Assembly: GCA_040388665.1 (NCBI GenBank)
Contig: JAZKBL010000020.1
Location: 1-64,000 of the forward strand
Direction of reading: 5' to 3'
Length of the DNA stretch: 64,000 bases
From: DAHVFY01 sp040388665
GTDB lineage: Bacteria > Chlamydiota > Chlamydiia > Chlamydiales > Rhabdochlamydiaceae
A program made the position numbers and the translations under genes. This document shows, piece after piece, positions 1 through 13,500 of the stretch. Position 1 is the first letter of the stretch. Each line of letters opens with the position of its first letter. The notes under the pieces were generated by a model. The model worked only from the letters and a program-made list of their open reading frames with translations, searched no databases and had not been told where the DNA came from.

Positions 1-258
1 AACATCCTCCCCGCCGACTACACGTTCGAGCAGACCAAGCTCTTGAACCCGGCGTACATCCGCCAGTACGTCTCCACGACGCCGACCGGCGAGCCGCAGT
101 TCAACCCGGGCATCATGACGAAGTCGACGAACACGGTGGAAGTGGCGAAGGCCTACAGCCACCCGATGTTCAAGATCACGCCGACGATGCAGGCCGCCAT
201 CCAGGCCTTCGTGGACGACGCCATCGCGAAGCAGAAGGCCGGCACCTGCGGGAAGTGA
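1..258 (+). CDS. C-terminal end of an unidentified high-GC protein (5' cut by window)
   Basis: The frame is open from base 1 and stops with TGA at 256-258, giving the last 85 residues of a longer protein. The GC content and codon choice (third positions mostly G or C) match the next two genes and differ sharply from everything after base 1509. I see no catalytic motif. The tail ends in a helical stretch rich in Ala and Lys and a final Cys-Gly-Lys. It lies 133 bases upstream of a cytochrome c gene on the same strand, so it may be part of an electron-transfer operon, but that is inference. It belongs to the GC-rich piece that I think is wrongly joined to this scaffold. Confidence 0.6.
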   Translation, partial: NILPADYTFEQTKLLNPAYIRQYVSTTPTGEPQFNPGIMTKSTNTVEVAKAYSHPMFKITPTMQAAIQAFVDDAIAKQKAGTCGK

Positions 259-391
259 TTACGTAGGACAAAGGCTGACAGCGGAAGCGCTGCAGCAGGA
301 ACACGAGAAAGCCTCGCCTGGCGGACGCCAAGCGAGGCATTCTTGTGAATGGGACCCGGGTCTTCGGTTTCCGAGGGAGAGGCTTAACCGG

Positions 392-925
392 ATGAGCTGG
401 CAACGAAGCGTGTTCGTGGTGGCGGCCGTGTTCGCCGTAGTGGGCGTGACGGCGTGCAGTAGCAGCAGCGACAGCGGAGGCACGACGCCGACGACCGGCA
501 CCGGCCGCGAAGCGGCGACCGCCGCGAAGGGTCTCGAGGCCGTCGGCAAGCGGAAGTGCCCGACCTGCCACGGCGACAACATGGCCGGCGCGACGAAGCC
601 ACTCGCCGACCAGCCGGACACGCGCGTCGAGCTCTACCCGCCGAACCTGACCCCCGACGTCGCGACGGGCCTCGGCGATCCGAACAACCCCGACCCTGCA
701 AAGAAGGGCTACACGGACGATCTGCTCGCACGCGCGATCCGCGAGGGCTACGACAAGAACGACCAGACGCTCTGCCCGCAGATGAAGCACTTCGCGGACA
801 TGACGGACTTCGAGGTCTACTCGATCGTGAAGTACCTGCGCTCGCTGCCGCCGGTAAACCAGAAGATCCTGCGCAGCGTCTGTCCTCCGCTCAAGACGAA
901 GGAAGAGCAAACGGCAGCGCCCTGA
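392..925 (+). CDS. c-type cytochrome lipoprotein
   Basis: The protein has 177 residues. Residues 1-21 form a hydrophobic signal with a lipobox ending in Cys22 (VTAC), followed by a Ser/Gly/Thr linker, so it should be an exported lipoprotein. A single haem-attachment motif CPTCH lies at residues 56-60, and the protein ends in a typical cytochrome c helix before the Pro-rich tail. Met residues in the second half could be the sixth haem ligand. The role is inferred as electron transfer in the periplasm or at the membrane; the partner is unknown. Its GC content and codon use are unlike the chlamydial part of the window, and obligate intracellular chlamydiae do not normally carry such genes, which supports a foreign origin of bases 1-1508. 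Confidence 0.8.
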   Translation: MSWQRSVFVVAAVFAVVGVTACSSSSDSGGTTPTTGTGREAATAAKGLEAVGKRKCPTCHGDNMAGATKPLADQPDTRVELYPPNLTPDVATGLGDPNNPDPAKKGYTDDLLARAIREGYDKNDQTLCPQMKHFADMTDFEVYSIVKYLRSLPPVNQKILRSVCPPLKTKEEQTAAP

Positions 926-929
926 GCAC

Positions 930-1509
930 ATGGCGGCTCGCTCGGTAGATCCGCGACTGCGCGTGCTGTATCTCGCGGGCGTCGCGGTGGCGGCGTTCCT
1001 CGTGAAGGACGGGCGGATCGCGATCGCCGTCGCCGTTCTCCATGCGGTCGTCTGGCTAATGCTCGGGCACGGCCTCCAGCCGCTCGTGCGCCAGGTGACG
1101 AAGCTCTGGGGCTTCGCGGCGTTCATCCTCGCCTCGTACGCGTTCACGGCCGAGGACACGCACGTCGACCGCTGGGTGAAGCTCGATCTCGGCGTCGGGC
1201 ACCTGCCGGTGAACCTCGGCGGCGCGGCAATCGGCGGGCTGATGGTGCTGCGCGTGCTGATCGTCGTGCTCGCGTCGCGGATCGCGCGCACGGGGGACAC
1301 GCGCGCGATCGCGCTCGGGCTCCGCAAGCTCGGGGCGCCGGACGTGATCGCGGCGTCGATGGATGCTGTGCTCGCGCTCCTCGGCAACGACGAGCGGATG
1401 CGCGGGCGCGGCGGTGGTGGCGGTGGTGGTGGCGGCGGTGGTGGCGGTGGCGGCGGTGGTGGCGGCGGTGGCGGTGGTGGCGGTGGTGGTGGTGGCGGCG
1501 GTGGTGGTG
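930..1509 (+). CDS. Membrane protein resembling an ECF/CbiQ-type transmembrane (T) component, 3' truncated
   Basis: It starts 5 bases after the cytochrome gene. The protein begins with hydrophobic helices (residues about 10-50), a loop, then a further hydrophobic stretch and a region with the Arg- and Gly-rich ALGLRKLGAP type of sequence seen near the end of energy-coupling-factor T proteins. The resemblance is moderate and by eye. The frame then enters 33 consecutive Gly codons (1410-1508) and runs 11 more codons into AT-rich DNA to a stop at 1544. Those last codons belong to the chlamydial piece, so the true C-terminus is missing. I end the feature at the junction. Confidence 0.5.
1410..1508. 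repeat. (GGN)33 low-complexity tract at a probable misjoin
   Basis: There are 33 consecutive GGT or GGC triplets, read as poly-Gly on the plus strand and poly-Pro on the minus strand. GC content falls abruptly from roughly two thirds to roughly 40 percent exactly at its right edge. Both flanking proteins enter the tract in frame: a Gly run from the left on plus, and a Pro run from the right on minus. A simple repeat present in both parent genomes would give an assembler enough overlap to join them. Confidence 0.85.
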
Positions 1510-4500
1510 CCATACAATCTAGAATTTTGACGTTGTTAAAATAGATAAGACATGGAGGATTTAATGGATAAACATGAACAGTTGCATCTATTGAAGAACC
1601 ATTAAAAGCTGCAAGAAAAGTCGACCCTACGACAATTTGATCCCCAGAATGAACGATAACCGGACTTACAATCGAACCAACATCTCCATTCGTCGCATTA
1701 AAAAATGCCGTATTTGTCGTTACAACATCTTGAGGAGCACCATTGCTTATAATAACATCTGCCGTAGCGCTTATTGACGATAAAGGGGTTATAGTTCCGA
1801 TAGCGCCAATCAATGTTAATGTTCCTGTTCCTCCTGTTAATGTTAGATCAAAAGCTCCATCAAGTGTTGAAGAAATAGTGATATCAGCATTATTTGATGT
1901 AATAATACTTGTTCCTGTAAAAAGCACAGGTACTGAAAAGTTCAAAAGATTTGCACCTGCTACAGTAATATTATTAGCAACCCGTGTCTCATGCGCACTT
2001 GTAAAAACAAGATCAATAAGAGGGGTTACGCCGCCTACTTCTCCACTAAAAATCACATCCCCTGCAGTCCCAGCAATAAATGTTAAAGATGCTACCCCAT
2101 CCAAAGTGTTTGCAAACACAATATCAGCTCCGGTAGAAACCGCTCCCACATTTGTTGTATCAATCTGGATAGTACCTGTTGCTGTCACAATTCCATTAAA
2201 TGTTACGGGACTCCCCAATGTTGTAATGTTATTATTAACATTAATTCCTGAGACGTTATTATAAGTAACAACACCTGTTGTAACAACTGTATTATTTTGT
2301 GTGATTGTAGAAGCTGTTACAATAAGCGATGATAGCGGAATGCTTCCACCAACAGCATCTGTAAATGTTGTAGTCCCCACTCCTCCTAAAACTATTAAAT
2401 CTTCTGCTCCATTAAGTGTTGAAGAAATAGTGATATCAGCATTATTTGAAGTAATCGTACTTGAACCATTCAGAAAGACAGGAAAAGAAAAATTCAAGAG
2501 ATTTGCACCAGAAACTGTAATATCGCTACCCACTTGTATCTGATCCGCACTTGTAAAGATAAGGTTTGTAAGCGGTGTTACACCTCCAACTACATCTGTA
2601 AAAACAACATCTCCATTAGTACCAGATATTAATGTAAGATCTGTTGCGCCATCTAAAGTACCTATAAAAGAAATGACAGCACCAGCTGCAACAGCTCCTG
2701 CATTTGTTGTGTCAATTGTCGGGTTATTGGATACGATGATTGTTCCTGTTAATATAATAGAGCTGCCCGATGTCGTAATATCTCCATTAACATCAATTTC
2801 AGTTATATTATTATACATAACAGATCCTAAAGTCTTTACAGTGCTATTTTGTATAATTGTATCGGATGTCACTGTCAAAGAAGACAGGGGTATTATCCCT
2901 CCAACAATTCCATTTAATGTTGTTGTTCCTGTTCCTCCTACAATGATTAAATCTTGAGCACCATTAAGCGTAGAAGAAAATATAATATTCGCATTATTAG
3001 ATAAAATATTGCTTGTCCCTGTCAATAAAACAGGCTCTGAAAAATCAAGCGGATGTGCACCACTAACTGTAATGTTATTGCCCACTTGTATCTGATGCGC
3101 ACTTATAAAAATAAGATTTGTAAACGGTGTTACGCTCCCAACTCCATTTGTAAAAACAATATCTCCAGCGGTGCCAGCTCTTAATGTAAGGTCCACTGCA
3201 CCATCTAAGGCACCTACAAAGGAAATAGTAGCACCAGCTGCGACAGCCCCTGCATTTGTCATATCCATTATTGAGGTATTTGATACAAGGATTGTTCCTG
3301 TTGCAGTAACGGGGCTTCCCTGTGTTGTGATATTTCCAGTAAAATCAATGATATTTCCAGTAAGTGTAATAACACCAGTTGTTGATAAATTGCCAAAAGA
3401 AGCTATTCCTGAGGAGTTAATTAAGTGAATAGCTCCCGCTGTAACTGCTTGAGTACTAAGATTAGAGCAGTTTACAATTTGAAGTAGGGAAAGGGGTATT
3501 AAATCACCCACTGGATTTGAAAATAAGATATTACCATTTCCACTATTTAAAGAGAGTTGGTGATTTCCATTAACTGTATTTAAAAAAGTAATATCTCCCA
3601 AACCTGTTCCTGTATGCAAAGATGCATTATTACAAAATGCGACAGCACCTGTGAAAGAGATATCTCCTCCATGTGTGATGATGGTCGAACATAGAGAAAC
3701 TTCTCCGGTCCCTATTTGTAAAAAATCTCCAGTACAATCAATAGGAGCTGTTTCAACAATACTTAACGGTCCGCTGTTTTGAATGGTAATAACACCCGCA
3801 TTAGTAGTAAGAACCGGTGCTTGAAAATCAAATACAGTTCCTGTCAGGTTAATTCCAGCAGGAAGGCTTGTTGTGATATCTCCATTAAACGTGGTAGCTC
3901 CACTACCCGCAAGCTGCTCCAAACTTCCTGTAACGATCCCTTGTATCACCACATTATTAGCACTTACGATACTTACGGAAGTAAGAGGTATAACAGAGCC
4001 AATATCTGCAGAAGCAGAGATCAAAATATCTCCCACGCCTGCACTCAGAATCAAATGATGAGACCCTTCAATGGAGCTTGAAAGGATAATATCTCCCCCA
4101 TCACTATTAAAGGTGGTATCATGTACAAGAGTAATTGGATTTGCAAAAGAGATATCAGAATTAGATGTATGAATAACCCCTGACAGCTGCACTGTTCCAC
4201 CAAGGCCATTTTCTGTAAACGCACCTGAAAGTAGCGTTGATATTCCTGCAGTTAAATCGAGTAGACCCGTATGTGTTATTGTACAACCCCCCCCATTTGC
4301 TGTTATTAAATCTCCAGCGATTGCAAAATTGTTACCAACAAGCGTAATGCCAGCAGCCCCATCCGTATTAAGAGCCCCATTAAAAGTTGCCGTTCCTACT
4401 GATGAGATGATATTGATAGCGGCAGCTCTTATAGATTGAGCTGCGATGTTATGTGAACTATTTACAGTGACAGTTCCAAGGCGCGATACTAATCCAGCAC

Positions 4501-7500
4501 TAGATTGTAAAGTAATATTACCATCTCCAGCTGAAAAAGTGAGATTGCCTGAACCATTTAGCGTATTTTGGAAGGTAATTGATTGATTAGCAGCTGAAGT
4601 ATCAAGGAAAGGATTTCCAGAAAGAGTTGTGACGCCTGAAAATAGAATAGGCTGTCCTGCTGTAATTGATCCTGAAAGCGCAACGCTACCGCTACCTGTT
4701 TGGGTAAAAGAACCCGAGAGGCTCGCGTTGCCTGCGAATGTGAGGGTTCCTGAATTAGTCACAGAAAGGGAACCATTACTGAAGGTTTGTACAAAATTAT
4801 TAAAGGCAAAATTGCTACCTGTAAGCAAAATTCCAACAGAGCTTGGAACAATAAGAACACCATCAAAAGTGGTAGTGCCAAAGCCTGTAAATTGAAATAA
4901 AGAATCAACAATCATCATCGCGGAAGCTGCAAGCGTTACATCTCCAGCAGAATTTATAGTAACATTGGATAACCGATGTGTTGTTCCTACATCTTGCGCA
5001 AAGCTAATTGCGCCAATTCCCGCATTTAAAGTCAGACCAAAAGCGTCGTCAATAATTCCATTTACAATCCCCGAAAAAATGATCCCCGCACCCATCATTC
5101 CAACCGTTGAGAATGTACCAGCTCCGTTAAGAACAACTGTACTTGGAAAATTTAGTGCTGTATCTGTTGAAATAATATTACCAGCTGCATGCAGAGTTCC
5201 TGTGTAATTGAACGTAAAGGAATCTGCGTTTTCAAATCCAAGAGTAAGGTCTGTTCCTGTGAAAGAAGCAGATGCAAATTCCCCTGCACCTGTTGTTCCC
5301 AAGTCTCCTATCTGAATCGATCCTACTCCTGCATTTAACACAAGAGTGCGATGATCTCCTGCCGCTGCATGAACGTTTCCAAGAATAAGATCTGCCCCCG
5401 CCGTATTCACCGTAAGATCAGTACCTGTAGAGAGGGCAAGACCTGCTCCTCCAGTAAAAGTTATAGCAGCCCCATCAGAAGTAAATGTTGTTAACGCGCC
5501 CGCATCCATAGTAAATACAAAAGGTGCTGGTAATGTATAAGTTTGCATACCTGCATGATAAATAGTTCCTGTAAAATTTATTCCACCACTTGCTGTAAAA
5601 AGAATGACTCCATTCACTCCTTTAGCAAGAGATGTTCCCACATCTGCAATAAAAATCTCTTCTGACATAACGGTAAGAGAGCCTAAAGCTGTCACAGGAA
5701 ATGCGCCAATCATAGTCGCAGCCCCAACAGGTTGCGAGAAAATAATGTCTCCAACTCCTGCTGTAAGCACAAGATCTTCTGTACCTACAAGAGCTCCAAC
5801 AACATTACTGAAAATAATATTCCCCCCTCCAGCTGAGCTATCGAGGGTGCCAGAAGCTGCAATAATCACAGGTCCTGTATAAGAAATTCCCTCACGAGCT
5901 GTCGTTGAACCTGCAAAAATAATTCCTGGTCCATTTTGAATAAACGCTCCATCAACGGTGACTACCACAGGAGCTGTTCCTATAACAAGGCCTTGATTGG
6001 TAATTGTAACAGAACCACCATTCGTCGTTGTCACAGAAGTCGCAAAAGGTCCTGTTGTAAAATTGTTACCTATAAAAAGCATGCCGGCCGGTGCATCTGT
6101 ATCAACAGCTCCTAAAAGACTTGTTGTCCCACTGCCTGCAAGTTGTGCAATCGCATTAGCACTAATTGCTTGAAATTGAATATCATGTCCGCTTGTAAAT
6201 GTTACGGTGTCAAGACGCGTTACCATCCCAAAATTTCCTAAAATATTGATATCACCTGTTCCTGCAATCAACGTAATGTTGTGATGACCATCTACTGTGC
6301 TTGCCGCTGAAAAATTGATGGTTCCTCCTCCTGTGCTTGAATCGATAACAGAAGGGGCAGTAAGAGTAATCAGACTTGTTCCTGAAAAATTAATATCAGC
6401 ATTGGCAGCCATTGCATTTGTCGTTGTAATCGTACTTCCAAGAAGCACATTCCCTGAGCCGTCTTGCGTAAAAATTCCATCTGAAACAAACATCTTGCCG
6501 GCAGTTGTAGTCAAGGTACCAGAGTTGGTGATGGTGATAGGACCTGTGCCTGTCGTCGTGATATTTTGAAGAAACGTGAATGCAGTTCCATTCACAGTAA
6601 CGCCTCCGCTACCGCTTGTTACAACATTCCCCTGAATCAATGTTATTCCTGTACCCGCAGATTGCGTAATTGTAGAAGCTGTAATTGCTTGTGTTGTCCA
6701 ATTACCTGCTGTAGAAACCGTTAAAGTTCCAAGAGGTGCTATACTTCCCGCATCTGCAGAAAATAGAATAGTAGCAGTTCCTGATGTTAGGGTTAAATTA
6801 CCAGGGCCATCGAGTGTGCCAAAAAAAGTAATCGGTTGATTCGCAGCACTTGTGCTTAAAACACCTGCGCCAGAGACAATGAATGGTCCATTAAATTGCA
6901 TGGCCCCACCAGCTATAATGGAGCTAGAAAGTTGAGTACTTCCTGCCCCACTTTGGGTTAATGCACCAGAAATAGACCCGATAGCCCCAGCTGCAAAAGT
7001 TAAAAGGCCTGTGTTTGTAATACTCAAAGGCCCTGAAGCGGCTGTTGTAATGGTATTATTAAATGTAAAAGCTGTTCCTGTTAGAGAAATTCCTGAAGCT
7101 CCTGTTGCATTCAAAGCTCCATTAAAGATTGTTGTTCCAGTGGCTGCAAGTTGAGTAATAAATACAGCACTAACTCCCTGCGTTGCTACATTATCGGCGC
7201 TAGTAATCGTAAAACTAGTTAATGGTGTGCCGATCGTTCCAACATTTCCATTTAATAAGACCGATCCTGTTCCCGCTTTTAAGTTAAGGTTACGTGCTCC
7301 GGTAATTGCAGTAGAAACAGTGATACCACCAGCTCCAAAACCTGTATCTAAAATTGCATCTCCTGCAAGAGTAATAGCACCAGATCCTAAAAACACGACG
7401 GAAGTATTAACTGTGGTTATTGAGCCTTTTAAAGAAAACACTCCTGTACTAAGGGAGCTGTCTGTAAAACCACCTGCAGCCAAAATATTTGCATTCATCG

Positions 7501-10500
7501 TATATAAGCCTGAATGCTGAATGGTATAGCCTCCTATACCAGCCGTTGTGATTACACCATTTTGAGTAAAAGCTCCACCAACAAGAGAAACTCCAGCCAC
7601 TCCATTAGTATTCAACGCACCCGAAATCGTTGTCATTCCCGTGTTGGCAAGTTGCGCAATCGAATCAGCCGAGACAGCCTGATAGGTAATCCCATTGGTA
7701 CTGTGGATAACTAAAGCTCCCAAGATGCCCGTACCACCAATATCGCCTTGAAAAAGAATCGTTCCCGTGCCAGCTGTTAAATCAAGAGCTCTCGGCACCA
7801 CCCCTGAATCAATCGTGCTTAAAAATGTGATGTTAGCACCAGATCCTGTAGATACAATTGATGTCCCAGTAAGAGTGACTGCATTTGTGAATAAGATCAC
7901 ATGTGCAGAGGTAGCAACTGTCCCAGAAAAAGAAACAACTCCGCCTCCACTTTGGGTAAAATTTCCATCAATCAAAGTACTGCCGCCTAGAATCAAAGAA
8001 AGAGATCCGCTATTAGTAATGCTAAGGGGTCCTGCAGCTGTCGTTATAACAGTACTAGTGATATTGAAAGCGTTCCCTGTCAAACTGATCCCTGCCATTC
8101 CTGTTGTCGTCAGAGCTCCAGAAATCGTTGTTGTTCCTGTACCAGCACTTTGAATAATCGAAGTTGCAGAGATCTCTCCTGTCGTTACGTTATTTGCTTG
8201 AGAAATTGTAAACGTTCCAATTGGCGTCGCACCTACAGTACCTGTCAATGCAATATTTCCACTACCCGCGTTTAAAGTTAGGTTATGCGCCCCCATCATG
8301 TCATTTGTGAGCGTACTACTGAATGTGATATTTTGATTATTCGCAGAAGTATTTAAGCTTGTTCCACCAGTTAATGTCACAGCTTGTCCAAAAGAAATTG
8401 AGCCACCAGCAGAGAACGTTCCTGCCAAAGAGATAGAACCAGTACCATTTTGTGTAAGCGCCCCTCCAATCGAATAAGTCGCGCTACTAAAGGCTGCAAC
8501 GCCTGAATTTGTTACCGTAAGCGGCCCGCTTCCCGCTGTAGTGATGTTCCCACTAAATGTAAAATTAGTTCCCGTCAATAGGATTCCACTAGCCCCTGCA
8601 GTACTAAGCGTACTAAAGCTCGTTACTCCTGAACCTGCGAGCTGAAGAATATTTGCAGCAACAATAGCACTAGAAGCTGTAACGTTGCGAGCGCTTGTAA
8701 TCTGCAGATTAACAAGAGGAGTTACTGTTCCCACAGCCGCACCAAAAATCACATCATGTCCCCCTGCTACAATGATTAAATTTTGTGCTCCTTGAATAGT
8801 ATCTGCAAAAGAGATATCCCCGCCAGCCATGACATTTGAATTAAACGTCATATCACCATTTAAAGTGATAGGTCCTGTAAATTGAATGATCGAATCATGC
8901 GTAATTACACTTCCACCAATGATTACAGACCCTGTTCCTATTTGTTGAAAAGGCCCAACAATATCAAAAGCAGATCCCACAGCAATCGTAAGCGTTCCAG
9001 AATTATCGAGGATGAGAGGTCCATTATTTGCTGTAGAAATAGTACCCATAAGGTTAATTAAAGATGTTGCGATGCTAATCCCTCCAGCATCCGTTGTTGT
9101 AATACCCGAATTAATGGAAGTCGTATTAGTACCATTCGTAACAGAAAATGTACCAACATTCATCGTGCTGTTGACCGTCACATCAATTGCCGCATTAACA
9201 CCGATAGAAGCTAAGGGCGCAACAGAACCCACAGGGGCATTAAAAACAACGGAACCTGTACATGGATCAAAATCGAAGTTAAGCGTATCAACGCCTGCTG
9301 TATTGGCATCTACTGTCTTATTAAAGGTAATTGTTCCAGGGCTGCCACAAGAATAAATAATGTTTCCTTGAATGATAATTGGAGTATCATAAGTAATTGT
9401 TCCCGTGAGCTGATTAGTAGAAATGATTTGAGGTGTTGATGAACTGACAACAAGATTATTTGCAAAAACATTAGTATTAAGAACGGGGCTAGGATTGAAT
9501 ATGTTTGCTGTAAGATTAACATTATCTAAAAGTTGACCTCCTGCTCCAATTTGCACAAAATTGTAGGTACCTACATCTGCATCAGCTGTGAAATTGAATC
9601 CAGTACCTAAAAGATTTTCCATCGTGATGGTACCGCCGTTACTATCCACTGTAAGATCATTACTTAATTGGATCGTTCCCATCGTAAAAGTGATAGGTAG
9701 TACATTTGAAGAAACGGTCGTGCTACTTCCTGCCGTAAAATTAAAATTGGATCCTGCTGTATAGACTTGCGTACCATTATTATAAGAAGTGCCCGTGAAA
9801 TTAATATCAGTCGTTGCAGTCAAAGAAGTAGTACCAGTTGCCCCTAAAACTGTTGACCCAAGATTTGCCCATGAAATGTTGTTGGCACTCAAAGTGATAT
9901 TATTAAAAGCCGTGTTTGCTCCGACAGGACTACTGAGAGTGATATCGCCAGAACCTGTTTGAATAGTAAAATTACGACCAGCCACATTGCCATTTACAGT
10001 TCCAGTAATAGAAATATCACCCGCTCCACCGCTTGTCGATAAAGTCAAAGAAGCAGCTATAATCACATTACCTGTTAGCGTAATATCGTTTGCATTTGTG
10101 GTGATATTTCCACTAAGTTGAATCACCGTAGTTCCTGTTTCTTGCACAGTTCCGCTTGCGATAAGCGAGCTATTGTGCACAATGGCAGATCCGGAAGCCG
10201 CCAAACATCCCAAAGGAACACTACTTCCTACTGCAGCATTAAAAGTTATGTTCCCTGTAGAGGCTACTAAGGTAAGGCAAGCGGGTCCATTAACTGTATT
10301 GAGAAAAACAATGTCACCACCGTTGCTTGTAAAAGTAGCAGGAAGAAGCACACTGACTGGACCTGTATGGGAAATAGTTGCATTATTGGTCGTAATCGTT
10401 CCACCTGTGTTTGCAGGACCTGACCCATTTTGAATAAATGCTCCATCTAATGTAATCGTACTTGCACCAGTTCCTGTAGCAAGACCACTATTAGTAACTG

Positions 10501-13500
10501 TGAGAGATCCACCATTTGTTGTATTGACTGTACCACTACTTACAAAATTAGTACCAATGAGTGTAATTCCAGCAATCGTATTTGTATCTAAGTTGCCGTG
10601 AAGAGTTGAAGTTCCTGTACCACTCTGTTGCGCAATAGACGCGGCCGTAATTGCTTGAATAGAAACATTATGAGCACTTGTTAAAGTAAAAGCGCCAATA
10701 CGCGGAGCTCCCACAGTACCAGATAGCGTTACATTTCCGGTTCCCGCCGTAAGTGTAAGATCAAAAAGACCACTCACAGTGCTTGATAGTGTTAAATTTC
10801 CATTTCCAGAATTGAGCGTTATATTATTTGTAAGGGTGATTGAAGATGCAAGCGAAAGAGTTCCTACTGTTGTAATGTTAGAACCAAGCGATACACTCCC
10901 TGCTCCCACCTGCGTAAAAGCTGCAGCGGAAGAAATCGGAGCAATGGAGCTGGTAGTCATTGTACCGCTATTGTTTATCGAAATCGCACCACTTGTTGTA
11001 GTAACCGCATTGTTAAAATTAATAGCTCCCCCATTTAAACTAATCGTCGTCCCTTGTAATGCGTTAGCAAATGTCTGCGAGCCTGTTGTTGTGACAATAA
11101 CAGGTCCTCCAATGGTCATCAGGCTACTTGCAAAAAACGTGCTTGCGCTCACTACCGTAAATGCTGTAGGGAAAGTAGATTGTCCAATACGCTGTATATT
11201 GATAACCCCTGTACCCGCTGTCAATGAAAAAGGAAAAGCGCCTTCAACCAGCTGAGAGAGCGTAATATCACCAGATCCTGTATTAAACGCAGTGGAATCT
11301 GTTAAAACAATAGGAGACGCAATGCTGATACCATCATTCGTCGTTGTGATCGAAGCTCCACAATTAACAACAACACCAGATATCGTCTCTGTCTGTGTAA
11401 AAGGCCCATCTAAAAAAACAGTGATTCCGCTTTGAAGCGTCAATGAAATAGAGCAAACAATGCTCATCGGCCCCGCATTCGCTGTCGTTATATCAGCATC
11501 AAATACAAATTGAGAACCAGAAAGACTAATTCCTGCAGCGCCTGATGTAGAAATCGGACCATTGAATGTAGCAAGCCCTGTCAACGCAGATCCTGTACTT
11601 ATCGAATCAAGAGTCATGTTCGTTGCTGTGAAGTTATTGGCGCTCTCTAAAACAAGGGGGCCAAGCGGTGTTGAGTCACCCACATAGGCTCCAAAACTAA
11701 TACTACCTCCACCCGCTTTTAAAGTCAGAGCCTCTGTCCCTATTAATCCATCAACAGTATTGCTAAAAGTAATATCGCCTCCTCCACCAGAGGTATCTAA
11801 TGTACCATCAGCAGCGATAGTTACAGGTCCTGTATAGGAAATTCCTTGACGAGCTGTCGTTGAGCCTACAAAAATCGGCCCTGGTCCATTTTGAATAAAC
11901 GCGCCATCAACAGTGACTACCACAGGAGCTGTTCCTATAACAAGGCCTTGATTGGTAATTGTGACAGAACCACCATTCGTTGTTGTCACAGAAGTCGCAA
12001 AAGGTCCTGTTGTAAAATTGTTACCTATAAAAAGCATGCCGGCCGGTGCATCTGTATCAACAGCTCCTAAAAGACTTGTTGTCCCACTGCCTGCAAGTTG
12101 TGCAATCGCATTAGCACTAATTGCTTGAAATTGAATATCATGTCCGCTTGTAAATGTTACGGTGTCAAGACGCGTTACCATCCCAAAATTTCCTAAAATA
12201 TTGATATCACCTGTTCCTGCAATCAACGTAATGTTGTGATGACCATCTACTGTGCTTGCCGCTGAAAAATTGATGGTTCCTCCTCCTGTGCTTGAATCGA
12301 TAACAGAAGGGGCAGTAAGAGTAATCAGACTTGTTCCTGAAAAATTAATATCAGCATTGGCAGCCATTGCATTTGTCGTTGTAATCGTACTTCCAAGAAG
12401 CACATTCCCTGAGCCGTCTTGCGTAAAAATTCCATCTGAAACAAACATCTTGCCGGCAGTTGTAGTCAAGGTACCAGAGTTGGTGATGGTGATAGGACCT
12501 GTGCCTGTCGTCGTGATATTTTGAAGAAACGTGAATGCAGTTCCATTCACAGTAACGCCTCCGCTACCGCTTGTTACAACATTCCCCTGAATCAATGTTA
12601 TTCCTGTACCCGCAGATTGCGTAATTGTAGAAGCTGTAATTGCTTGTGTTGTCCAATTACCTGCTGTAGAAACCGTTAAAGTTCCAAGAGGTGCTATACT
12701 TCCCGCATCTGCAGAAAATAGAATAGTAGCAGTTCCTGATGTTAGGGTTAAATTACCAGGGCCATCGAGTGTGCCAAAAAAAGTAATCGGTTGATTCGCA
12801 GCACTTGTGCTTAAAACACCTGCGCCAGAGACAATGAATGGTCCATTAAATTGCATGGCCCCACCAGCTATAATGGAGCTAGAAAGTTGAGTACTTCCTG
12901 CCCCACTTTGGGTTAATGCACCAGAAATAGACCCGATAGCCCCAGCTGCAAAAGTTAAAAGGCCTGTGTTTGTAATACTCAAAGGCCCTGAAGCGGCTGT
13001 TGTAATGGTATCATTAAAAGTAAAGTCAACTCCTATCAGAGAAATTCCTGAAGCTCCTGTTGCATTCAAAGCTCCATTAAAGGTTGTTGTTCCTGTGCCT
13101 GCTGTTTGAGAAATAGAAGTTGCTGTAATTGCTTGTGTGGAAACATTGTTTGCTTGACCAATCAAAAAAGAAGTAAGTGGAGTTAGCATAGTGCCCACAT
13201 CTCCACTTAAAGTAATATTTCCCATACTCCCACCATTGAGTGTGAGATCGAAAGCACCTTGCACCGTTTGAGCTAAACTAATATTTCCTACATTTGTTCC
13301 TGTATTTAATGAAGTGGCGTTTGCTAATGTGATCGGACTTGAAAAAGAAACATTTGAGCTCGACGTCGTAATAGATCCTCCAAGAGTTACAGGACCTGTA
13401 CCATTTTGAGTAAAAGCGCCTTCCAAAGTAATAGCTCCAGCTGCTGTACTTGTGAACGTTCCGCTATTGGTAATAATAAGCGGCCCGCCTCCCGTCGTAG

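Noticed and set aside
176..1508. Minus-strand frame continuing the adhesin through poly-Pro into 440 further residues
   Set aside because: It is antisense to the cytochrome and membrane protein genes, in GC-rich DNA where long antisense frames are common, and its composition (Arg/Ser/Ala-rich) is unlike the adhesin.
1..1508. Horizontal transfer of a cytochrome operon into the chlamydial genome
   Set aside because: There is no integrase, att site or amelioration of base composition, and the border coincides exactly with a simple repeat. A misjoin explains it better.
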